From Lichenostomus cassidix (lineage: Eukaryota > Chordata > Aves > Passeriformes > Meliphagidae): DNA of 64,000 nt. The stretch is taken from NCBI GenBank assembly GCA_008360975.2, contig CM039182.1, positions 108,777,443 through 108,841,442 on the forward strand. The letters run 5' to 3'. Each line of letters opens with the position of its first letter. Position 1 is the first letter of the stretch. The notes beneath the pieces were generated by a model. The model ran no database searches. It was not told where the DNA came from and saw only the letters and a program-made list of their open reading frames with translations. The translations under genes were made by a program, and so were the position numbers. Positions 40,425 through 50,114 of the stretch are shown here, piece after piece.

Positions 40425-43400
40425 AGATGGATAAAAGGATGGGATGTGTGTATCCTCAGAGCCAATATATACTAACTCTAATAATTACAAGTAAGCAGAC
40501 ATTATTTTCCTCATCATACACCCATTTTGTGGGGAACAGAATGCAGTATAATCCTCAGGAGATTTGGTGAAGTAAACAATGAGTGCAGAATTTCTGTTCC
40601 AAGATAAACATCAGCATAAGATGTCAAATCAAATAGACTAGCTCTGTGCACAGGCAAGATGAAGGAAGAATGATTTTCCATGAGCGATATTAAAACTACT
40701 TTTGCATTATGAAGAACTACCCTGGCCTCAAGGTTGATGCTGGAAGACCTGTGTCATGCAAACACAAAAGTGACATGATGGAGAACATGAAAGGTGTCCT
40801 TATAGAAAGACAGTGACAGAGAGTTGTTTTTTATTTAGAAAGAGTAAGTTTTTATAATATAAGTAAATTATTGGCAGAAAAGTTACATATTTATGTCACT
40901 GCTAAGAATCTATGTCATACTGACATGTATTAGGGTTAGACTTGCTCCTAAAGCAGGCTAATTTTCACCTGGAAAAAAATCCAGTCCTGAATAGCTGATT
41001 ATCTGCAGTCAATATGGAAAAAAAATTAGTTTTCCCATGAAATCTAGAAATTCTTATTAAAGTGTAGTTGGGAGGTGGAGGGGGCACTTAAACACAACTG
41101 TTTTCCTAACTATTACAGCTTGACAGGAGAAATATAGGACAGAAATTAATTGAAAATCCACTTGAGTCAGAATGAATGTCTTATACCAATTTTATTAGCA
41201 CACAGTCTTATATGCAACAGAAAATATTTTATTTTACTGATTTTATTTTACTGATTTTAATTTTTCCTTTTGCAGTTCAAAACTTTATTAAACAATATTA
41301 AATAAGGATATGAACACTGTTGATTTTTTTCCAGCCTTTCTAAAGAAGCACTCTGTCTTTTTTTTTTTGGAGGACCTTCTTATAAGGAATTTCTCTACAG
41401 AATTACATTTGCAATGAATACACTTTTCCATCCATCTCAAAATGTACAATGAATAAATGAACCCTTAAGCTCCAAGGACTTCCTGTACAGTATCCTTCCC
41501 CTCTCAGTAGAAAAGATCCAAAATGTTAAAAAAATGTTAACAGAGACGTTCAAGAAAGATTTAAAGGAATGTAAAAAAGTAGTTTGGATCATGTTGTTTC
41601 TCCTCCCTTCTGTTCTTGACAGATTTACAATTTGTGAATTTAAATATCTTCAAAGATTGAGCTTGTTACGGGTGAATTTGACTGAGGAGATTATGGAATT
41701 CTGGCTGAATCCCAAGAGCTGAAAGTGTCCCCATCATTAATTGAAAATGTCTTTTCTTAAAGTGCTGACAGTCCTAGATTCATGATTATGGTCCTATGAC
41801 TAGTCTATGGAGTAAACTGACCCAATTTACCAACTAAGGCAGTTTTCTACCATGTCTTTTTAAAAGAAGGAAGGCTGGTGTTCTCCCAGCATGTCTTTTA
41901 TCTGTGTGGGAAAGGATAACTGAACATTGAGATTATCAATCACCAGGCACAGCAAAGGCTCTTACACTACCAAGCTCTCCCTTCCACCTAGTAATATCAT
42001 GTTCTTCCCCAGGTAGCAACTAGACAAGGATCTTGTTATTCTAGGAAAGGACACCTTTTGACATAGCCCAGAAAGGTGTTTGTATTCTCACTAGTCCTGA
42101 CTCTCAGGCTTATATTAATACCCAGACAAGGAGAAATCCATATAAAGATCTGTCTAGGTGTTGGTAATTAACTTTTTCTTTACAGTCACTGGGTGCTACA
42201 GAACCAAATGTGTACACGCCAGAAACTTTTGAGTGCCCAGCTTGAAGAACTTAGAAAATGGCTATTTTACGGATTTATTTAAATGAAAGATACCATTCTT
42301 CTGTGTTTCTCATAATATTATTTCGAAAGAACAAAGCTTTTGTTTCATAATTCCAAAATCATGGAATTCAGTACAGAATGCAAAGTGTGACTAAATTACC
42401 TCTGGACTGTAGGAATTCACAGAACTCCAAAATCTGCCAAAATTCTTCCTTGTATTAAAGAAAAAAAAAAATTGATCAGACCGGCAGAAGAACAGGATTT
42501 TTTGTTTGGGTTTTTTTCCTTCTGGATTTAATCTTCAGTGTAAAATCCCCCTTAAAGTTCTTAAAGGATAAAGTTCTTATCCTTATTTCATGTTAGGAAA
42601 ATTCATTATCAGTACTGCAAGGCAATAATTTTCATTTCAATCTCTCTTATAGCTAAAAATGGCCATTATCTCGAAAGATGCTAAAATAAAGAGAAAAATT
42701 CAAGGTCTGCTCACAGGTAGGTCTAGAAATGGTCCATAGTGATACAGACCAGAAAGTTAAAATTCTACAGAAAAGTTCTAGATTTGGAGAAAAGTGCTGC
42801 TCTTAAGGGAAATAAAAATAGATTAGACCTGTCTCTTGAAGGCAATTCTAGATTCCACATGTCAATACAGATTGTGGCTATCTCAGCTACTTTAGAAGGC
42901 TGGCAAATTTAGTCTCTCCATCTTCTCCCATGATCAATGTACCTTTAAAAATGCACTTTCCTCAATTCTTTGGTTTAAGTTGATCAACTTTCTGGACTCC
43001 ATGGAAGATTTATCTTTTCCTCAGCATGAATGTTCCCTTTCCAGTCTATAACGCTCATTCTATTCATGGTGACAGGATCTAGTACATCATTGTAATGTCA
43101 GTGATGAAAGAATTTTTTCCTTCAAGTTTCCTACTGAAAATGTCTATTAAGGTCTCATCACATTTTTGTTTCCTGTCTACATTAGTCCTCCTTATTCTAC
43201 CTCAAGATAAAATGGGGATACTCAACAAACTATATTACCAGCAAACATTCTTTTTTAATAAATATATTCAATTTATAAGATTCACCTCATTTTCTCATAA
43301 AGTTTAAACACAACACAACAATTTTGATACTGAGTGCAAGATTCAACACCACCTCTTCTGTGTACGTTCTTCAAAAATTAGGCAGATTTTAGACAATAAT

Positions 43401-43825
43401 CAGTACTCAGTGTTTTTTAATTTGAAGAATACACCATATTGGGGTGGGTGAAAGAGTGGAACTGTACACTTTATGTGTAAATCTCAAATAAGGCTTTTAA
43501 TGTACTTGGTTAGCAGATTTCTTTTTAGAAGTACAACATGTTGATATTCTTATTTTGAATAATTTGTCTGACTTCAGAAACATTTAAGAGAGCTGGACAA
43601 GCTGAAACTACCTGTAACTCATGGCTGACCTTACCAACAACTACTTTAATTTGAATTGCATACATGGCAGGCTTCAAAGGAAAGGGTGACTAGAATTACT
43701 GGCACTTCTCTGTGTGGTACCCATTCTAATGAGAAAAGGAAAGGGACAAAAGACCTGCGGAGGTCTCTTTGGCAACATGGCTGGCATCTCTCAAATTGTT
43801 TTTGAAAGAAAAAAATACCTTCTAA
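40425..43825. other. Unique AT-rich DNA, no gene seen
   Basis: No gene or repeat family is recognised. A 14-base unit ATTTTATTTTACTG is repeated about 2.4 times at 41,227-41,260. Confidence 0.55.
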
Positions 43826-43831
43826 ATAATC

Positions 43832-44115
43832 CCCTTCTGTCGCTGTTGAGCCGCTAGCAGAGAAAGAAGACCCGGTTCTCTGTGTGGCATAAAAGAGTGT
43901 CTTTTATTATTTAATTCCAATTTACATAGAGTTTTCAAGGGTCACCCAGATTGGTCAATTCGAAACCTCCCCCTGGGCAGATTGGCCAGGCCTGAACCGT
44001 CCAAATCTCAAGACGCTGTTTTTAATAACATCCAAACTTTATCTTTGTTTATAAAACACAGGAAGAAGAGAGAAAAGAATTCTCACGGGAAAGGTCTGTG
44101 CTAGCCACACCCTTC
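43832..44115 (-). mobile_element. Solo LTR of an endogenous retrovirus (ERVK-type), copy 2
   Basis: A 272-bp LTR at 43,838-44,109 is bounded by perfect 6-bp target duplications, CCCTTC at 43,832-43,837 and 44,110-44,115, with TG and CA ends. It is clearly the same family as the copy at 21.4 kb: both share the start TGTC.CTGTTGAGC.GCTAGCA, the middle CACCCAGATTGGTCA-type segment and the end TGTGCTAGCCACA. On the minus strand TATAAACA lies at 44,046-44,053 and AATAAA at 43,903-43,908. The copies differ by many substitutions and small gaps, so they are separate insertions, not a recent duplication of the locus. No internal retroviral sequence remains. Confidence 0.88.
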
Positions 44116-44202
44116 TAACTCATGTGGGCAGAGAAGGCATCTATTATTTGAGATTAGCTGTCTCAATGTGGAGAAAAGCTAGATATTCTCACTGCTCTCC
44201 TA

Positions 44203-44459
44203 CATAGAATCAAAGAATCATTTAGTTTAGGAAAGACCTTTCAGATATAGTCAAACTGTTAACCCAGTGCTGCCAAGCCCACCAGTTAAACCACTTCCCC
44301 AAGTGCCACATCTGCACATCTCTTAAATACCTCCAGGGATGGGAACTCGCCCACACCCCTGAGCAACCTGTCACAACGCTTATCAACAGTTTTAATGAAA
44401 AGATTTTAGTTATTATCCTAACTAAACCTCCCCTGGCACATCTTGAGGCCATTTCTTTG
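44203..44459 (-). mobile_element. CR1 LINE 3' fragment, antisense
   Basis: The plus strand starts CATAGAATCAAAGAATCATT, the reversed CR1 tail. It passes through CCTCCAGGGATGGGAACTCG and GAGCAACCTGT and ends in CTAAACCTCCCCTGGC and GAGGCCATTTC, all CR1 3' landmarks. The copy is about 255 bases long and moderately diverged. It begins 90 bases past solo LTR copy 2. The 76-codon minus-strand frame inside it is the decayed C-terminal tail of the CR1 frame. Confidence 0.92.
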
Positions 44460-45156
44460 GAAAATTTTAATATTCAAAAATCATTAGGGTGTAAATTCCT
44501 TTCAGAACATCAAGTCTCAGTTTTATTTCTTAATATGGTTTGTTACAATTCATATAGTAAGAAGAATTCAAACCCCATGGTTAAGGTTTAAGATGGGCTA
44601 AACAGTTACATATTACAGACTATATATTCCCTGTTTGCATCCTTGTTATGACAAGATCCCTTGGACAGTCCTTCTCTGTCCATGAATATCCTGGCCTTAG
44701 CAGCTGCAATCTGCAATGATAACTACATTGAGTGATTTAGCTGTTAGAAAGAACACCTTGAGGCTGTGTTCAAATGTCCTGAGAATTCTCCTGAGGAGAG
44801 GCACACTTATCACGGATTGAGGAAGAACATGTCACAGAAAGAATAATGGTAAGAGGAGAATAATCTTCGTAGAGGTTAAGGTAGAAGTATCCTCAGGATA
44901 CTTATTATTAAGAACAGTTATGCTAAGGGAATTATAGAGACATTATCCTAAGTAAAATTTGTTTTTTTTATTTTTAGATTTTCACGTGAATGTGAATAGT
45001 TGGATTGAATGCAGAAAACTGAAACACAGAAACTGCAGGAGTTGATTCATCATTAAGTGGTACACATCCTGGTTGTTTCAGTATTTTCAAGAAGCAGCAC
45101 AGCTTCAGTTATTGCAGATAGTCTATACTATCTGCACCATAAAATAAACTATGAAA

Positions 45157-45340
45157 GAACCACAGAATGGTTTTGGTTGAAAGGAGCTTTTGAAGATCTA
45201 GTTCTAACCCCACTGTCATGGGCAGGGACACCTTGCCCTAGACCAGGTTGTTCAAAGCCCCATCCAACTTGGCCTTGAACATTCCAGGGATGGAGCATCC
45301 ACAGCTGCTCAGGGCAAACTGTTCCAGGGTCTCACTGGTA
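45157..45340 (-). mobile_element. CR1 LINE 3' end, antisense
   Basis: From ACCACAGAATGGTTTTGGTT through CATGGGCAGGGACACCTTG, ACCAGGTTGTTCAAAGCCC and CCAGGGATGGAGCATCCACA the plus strand follows reversed CR1 3' sequence to about 45,340. It is a different insertion and subfamily from the copy 700 bases earlier. Confidence 0.93.
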
Positions 45341-46439
45341 TCTCGATCTTTTGCCCTAGAGTGACGGAAAGGGTTTAAATATCCCTGGAGCTAAAAACCA
45401 CTAAACTAAACAATACAATTGTTCTATTTTAGAAAGCCTTATTTAAAACTGGGTGTCTATTACGGGTGCTCTGTGAGGTGAGGGCTAAGTAAACAATAAA
45501 AAAAGTATTAAAATCTAGCGTGAAGTGGGTCATGTTTGAATTATTTTCTTTTTAGTGAAGGCTTGATTAGGAATTTTTGGGTTTGTGGAGCTAAACAATC
45601 AGGAATATTTTAAAGAAATAAAATAGCAAGAAACAGTTGACAAACAGTTTCAAGTCCCACAGACACATGGGCACATTTAAATTAGTGGATGTGACTAATC
45701 CTATTGAACATGCAGAATCTGAGCTTAAGTGCATATTTCTAAAATACACTACAGAGATGGAGTAAAGCAATATTAGTCTTGAATATCTACGTGCATATGA
45801 ACATACAAACACACACGTTTATAATATGAGGGATTTTTTCCAAACTGATGTCATGTGATGACGAATTTGCCTCAGTTCAAAATATGTCTTTGCTGTTTCA
45901 TGATAAAGACCACACAGAATATATGTTAAAATGAAAAGTTAAACCACTTATACTGTAAGTAGAATAAAGATGTGCAAATCTGTATTGCATAAAGTGTGAA
46001 GTATCCATGTCCACCTGATACATAAGACTGCATTAGATGCTCTGTCACTGTCCAAATACAATTTGCTTTTTCTTTTTCCTTTTTTTTTTTTAAATGAGTC
46101 AGTCAGAAACCTCTGATAGCACCATTTCAAATGCAAATAATTCTGTTCCAACTGCCTCTTTACATTAGCTAAATGAAGTCATCAGTAAACAAAATTGGAA
46201 GAAATCTTAACACAACTGCTGTAAACAACTTTAAAAGTTTTATATCCCAAAAGATTAAAAGTGTTAGAAGACAGTTCAGATTCACTGGAGATGTTCACCA
46301 CTGATAGAGTTTATAGTCAAAAAATAACTCTCTCATCTCACCCAAACTGATACTGGTCACAGCAAATTATAATCAAAGATAGATTTCTTGGAGGGTGATA
46401 ATACCATTAGATTTAAGGAATTAAAAATACATGAAACTT

Positions 46440-46740
46440 TTGAGTTAATGAACAGGGTCCTTAACTGCTCATTTAATTCAAACAGCTGTTTGTTAATGCC
46501 CTAAGCAGTGTCATAAACTGTGAAAATACTGTTGAGTGCAAGACACTAGTTAATGCTATAAAGCAACACATGCTCTAATATTAAAAGGATTTAATGGGAT
46601 TAATAGGGAATAAAACATTAACTCCCTATTATGATGTTTTTGGGACCCAAGGGCAAATTCTGGCTAAAAAGGACTCTGGTTCTAAAAGCACAAAAAGTAA
46701 ACTATAGCACTGTACAGCAAATCATGGCAATTTTATGCTC
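46440..46740. promoter_or_regulatory. Candidate conserved non-coding element (46.6 kb)
   Basis: A dense run of homeodomain-type cores (TTAATG, TAATTC, TTAATGGGATTAAT), a CAGCTG E-box and TTTAATGGG words in DNA free of simple repeats. No coding frame. The regulatory call is inference from motif texture. Confidence 0.3.
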
Positions 46741-46752
46741 CTGAAAAAAAAT

Positions 46753-46891
46753 GGAACCCTGATAAGATCACATCTGTTCCAATCACAGACTGGATAAAAT
46801 CACTGTTTACTAAAGTCCTAAATAACTAAATATGTGGAACCCCAACAAGATCCCATCTGTTAAGACTACAATTTGGATAAGGTCCCATTAC
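46753..46891. repeat. Pair of related ~52-bp segments, 83 bp apart
   Basis: GGAACCCTGATAAGATCACA at 46,753 and GGAACCCCAACAAGATCCCA at 46,836 start two segments. Both continue with CATCTGTT, an A-rich middle with ACA, and TGGATAA..TC.C. The match is imperfect (about three quarters by eye), so the duplication is old. Its role is unknown. Confidence 0.65.
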
Positions 46892-48109
46892 AAAAATTTC
46901 TATATAATAACATATAATGAAAATTTTTTATTTTCTTCAGTTTCATAAATTCTGTCATAGGGATATACAATATTGTAAAAATCCTACAGCATAGCTACCT
47001 GGCTTGATGAACATTAATAATATATTAGAATTTGGATTCTCAATTCAAAAAAGGAATCAAAAACTAATCTTAGTGTTTAAGCTGTAAAACGTCAGTCATA
47101 TGTTCTTAATTCTAGTTATTTTGAATGTATCTATACAATTATCTTTTCCTTCCCAATGCAATGACAGGTTTGATAGCATATACAGTTCATCAGTAAACTA
47201 CAAAAGCTTCATATTTTCAAAGGTGCAGTTTTTATGATTTTCTTTTGAAAGAAAATTCTTTCAGAATAGAAAACAGAAAGTAGGCTGAATTTACCTGTAT
47301 AGGTATAGCATATTTGAAAATTGCCTCTAGTAAGGGAATTTTTTAAAAAGTTCACACAAGCTTAATATATAAATAAAATCTATTTCAATGTCCAAAACTT
47401 GTTTTTAAAAGTCATACTGCAGAAAAGAACAATTAAGAATTTGGGTTTTTTTTTTCTAAAAATGAAAGGCAGCAAGGTTAAGCATTATATTTTTGGGCCA
47501 TTTGGGGTGAATTTTCCTCTAAAACATTATTAATTGCTTTATAGAGTAGTCCATAAAATGAGATGTTCTACTGTCCTTTTAAATTGAAAAATCCCACAAA
47601 CCTAGCAATATTTTTAAGTAATTTAATTGCAATTTTTTTGTTAATTCCTGTATTTATTATTCTTTAATATTATTATTAATAATTTGCAACTGCACTTGAA
47701 TAGCAGATATTTTCACCAGGATATCTCAGATCATGACTTTTAAAAGATCACAGGATCAGACAGCAAAGAGCCATCATTTATAATAAAAGTGAGGGCTGAC
47801 AGCCACCAAAAAGGCAATCAAAGATGTGAATGTTCATAATTTCTGCTTAAGTTCATCGAGAATATGAATTTCCAGTGTTTGGTACTTCAAAAGGAAATTG
47901 CTTAAACCCAATTGTATATCTAGGGGATAAGAATATTTACCTACAAAGTAGGGGTCTTCAACTAAAGATTGCGTTTAGATTTTCATATATCAACGTTTTC
48001 CATACAGACACAGAAGTTATTTATATAATGAGGGAGAAGGAATAAAGAGACAAATTTAGAAATAATTTTCCACCTTAGACAAATTTTCAATATTTACAAC
48101 CATAGAATG

Positions 48110-48154
48110 GTAGAATTGTTAAGGCTGGAAAAGACCTCTAAGATCAAGTCCATT
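48110..48154 (-). mobile_element. CR1 LINE terminal fragment, antisense
   Basis: CATAGAATGGTAGAATTGTT followed by AAGGCTGGAAAAGACCTCTA and AGATCAAGTCC is the reversed last 45 bases of a CR1 subfamily. Truncation is extreme. Confidence 0.85.
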
Positions 48155-48933
48155 TAGAAAAGCTAATCAAAGTATATTGAAATGCCCTGTGTGTCCCAGC
48201 AGAGATTTAATTTCAGATATGGGGGTTTTTTTTGTTAGTTTGTTTTAGTCTGTGAACCTAGAAAGAAAAATAATCATCCTGAATGTTTATATGGATTCCA
48301 CTTGCAATAACAGTCCCTATTTCCCTGAAGCCTCTGGCAGGCAAAATCATCTTGACCTTTTTTTCTTGGACACAGTGTTCTTCCTTATATAGACTTTCTT
48401 TTTCATTTAAAATACAACTTTGAAAAGATCCCTCCCATGCTCTGATCCACCTTTCTCGTTTTGCTACATATTTGCAAGAAATCTCCTCCATGAAAACAGT
48501 TTTCTACCATCTGAACTTGTTTATATGTACAGAGACATTAGAACTTGCTTCCCTAAAATTTCAGCAGCTGCTTTTTGTGAATTTGCTCTTATGATGCTGC
48601 TTCCAGTGCAGTCGTCATCACTTAAAAGTTAGCATTTTCCAAATGTTATTACATGGTAGTATCTGCCAAGTGTTATTGCATGTTCTGAGGTCTTGCAGTG
48701 CAGGCACCATTAGAAAATTCTGGGCATCTTTTCTGCAGAGGTTGATTATTCTGTTACTTTAAGATTTTCTACCACACTTAGGTTCACAAACTAGTAGGTT
48801 TCCTACGACTTAATAAAAAGATGACTTGGTATTTTTTCTTCATCCTAGTAGAAGGCATATTTCACATCACAAAACTTCCAAATACGTTATTTTCATGTTA
48901 CTCACTCAGCCATGCTCACTGCTGAGTAGTGAG

Positions 48934-49112
48934 TAGCACTGGTTCTAGCTGGGATAGAGTTAAGTTTTTCATTGCAATTGGTATGGTGCTGCCTTTTAGA
49001 TTTTTTACCAAAGCAGTGCTAATAACAGTTATGTTTTAGCAAGTGCTGAGCAGTGCTTGAACAGTGGCAAATCCTTCTCTTGTTTCTCATTCTGTCTCCT
49101 GCATCGAAGAGT
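48934..49112 (+). mobile_element. ERVL-type LTR fragment
   Basis: CTGGTTCTAGCTGGGATAGA, GTTAAG and TATGGTGCTG, then GTGCTAATAACAGTTATGTT and GTGCTGAGCAGTGCTT, follow the 5' half of a common avian ERVL LTR (TGTCCTGGTT..AGCTGGGATAGAGTTAA...) as I remember it. Similarity is lost at the start of the CTTCC satellite at 49,118, so the 3' half is missing or has been replaced. No internal retroviral sequence is seen. Confidence 0.6.
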
Positions 49113-49115
49113 AGC

Positions 49116-49234
49116 AGTCCCTTCCCTTCCCTTCCCTTCCCTTCCCTTCCCTTCCCTTCCCTTCCCTTCCCTTCCCTTCCCTTCCCTTCCCTTCCCTTCC
49201 CTTCCCTTCCCTTCCCTTCCCTTCCCTTTCCCTT
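49116..49234. repeat. (CTTCC)n satellite, 21 perfect units
   Basis: From 49,121 to 49,225 the pentamer CTTCC repeats 21 times without error, with imperfect units at both edges. The plus strand is all pyrimidine and the minus strand is (GGGAA)n, a pattern that satisfies the G-quadruplex rule many times over and can also form triplex DNA. All six frames are open through it, giving artificial Lys-Gly-Arg-Glu and Pro-Phe-Ser-Leu frames. It sits between an LTR fragment and a CR1 copy. Confidence 0.97.
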
Positions 49235-49329
49235 GTATTTTATTAACTGAAGTTCTACCAAGACCTGTATCCATCTTCAGGTAGACATTTAAGCCTGAAA
49301 GTGAGATTCTGAGTGTACACAGGACTCGA

Positions 49330-50110
49330 AGGGATATTAATCAAGTTTGCAGAGGATACAAAATTGGGAGGAGCTGTTGATTCCCTCAAAGGCAGAGAGA
49401 CCCTGCAGAGAGACCTCAATAAATTAGAGGACTGAGCAATCACCAATGATATGAAGTTCAACAAGGGAGATTGCTGGATTCTGTACCTGGAATGAGGTAA
49501 TCCAGGTTGTGTGTACAGACTGGGGAACGAGATGTTGGAAAGCAGAGCTGCAGAAAGAGACTTGGGGATCCTGGTCAGTGGCAAGCTGAACATGAGTCAG
49601 CAGTGCCCTGGCAGCCAGGAGGGCCAGCCCTGTCCTGGGGGCATCAGGCACAGAATTGCCAGCCGGGCAAGGGAGGGGATTATCCTGCTCTGCTATGCTC
49701 TGCTCTGCTCTGCTCTGCTCTGCACTGGGGCAGAGGGCTCACCTTGAGTGCTGGGGGCAGTTTTGGGTGCCACAATATAAAGAAGACATTAAGCTCTTAG
49801 AGATCATCCAAAGGAGAGACATGAAATGTGAAGGACCTTGAGGGGAAGCCATTTGAGGAACAGCTGAGGTCACTTGGTCTGTTCAGCCTGGAGGAGACTG
49901 AGGGGAGACCTCATTGCAGTCTGCAACTTCCTCATGAAGGGAGGAGCAGGGGCAGACACTCCCCAGGGAGGTGGTCACAGCACCAAGGCTGAGTTCAAGA
50001 AATGTTTGTACAATGCTCTCAGGCACATGGTGAGACTCTTGGGTGTTATGTGCAGGGCTAAGTGGTGGTTGGGGGTCCCTTCCAACTCAGAATATTCTAT
50101 AATTCTTGAA
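49330..50110 (+). mobile_element. CR1 LINE, ~780 bp, sense, internally deleted
   Basis: This is the longest CR1 copy here. It begins near ATCAAGTTTGCAGAGGATAC in the reverse-transcriptase C-terminal region. The plus-strand frame around 49,511-49,660 still reads LESRAAERDLGILVSGKLNM, the well-known CR1 segment, followed by SQQCPGS. Downstream come GTTCAGCCTGGAGGAGACTG and AGGGGAGACCTCATTGCAGT. Around 49,950-49,965 the sequence jumps to CCCCAGGGAGGTGGTCACAG, so about 200 bases present in full CR1 copies are missing. It ends at TCCCTTCCAACTCAGAATATTCTATAATTC with a decayed tail octamer. A TGCTC repeat at 49,686-49,722 has expanded inside the frame. Confidence 0.93.
49686..49722. repeat. (TGCTC)n expansion inside CR1
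   Basis: About seven TGCTC units, one of them TGCTA, replace what is normally a short CTCTACTCTGCTCTGG segment of the CR1 frame. It is a slippage expansion that arose after insertion or within this lineage. Confidence 0.85.
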
Positions 50111-50114
50111 TGGA

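Larger units (their letters stand above)
45345..48100. other. Unique AT-rich DNA, no gene seen
   Basis: No gene is recognised. Within it lie a candidate conserved block (46,440-46,740) and a pair of related 50-base segments (46,753 and 46,836), listed separately. Confidence 0.55.

Noticed and set aside
31740..40935. TTAGGGTTAG words at about 31,743 and 40,931 as interstitial telomere repeats
   Set aside because: Each is a single or partial unit, as expected by chance.
44222..44452. 76-codon minus-strand open frame
   Set aside because: It is the decayed end of a CR1 reading frame within the CR1 copy at 44,203-44,459.
49119..49234. Regular short repeats considered as a CRISPR-like array
   Set aside because: The units are contiguous pentamers with no spacers, and the DNA is eukaryotic.
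49019..49284. Open frames of 65-81 codons on both strands encoding Gly-Lys-Arg-Glu or Pro-Phe-Pro-Ser-Leu repeats
   Set aside because: They are translations of the (CTTCC)n satellite, which has no stop in any frame.
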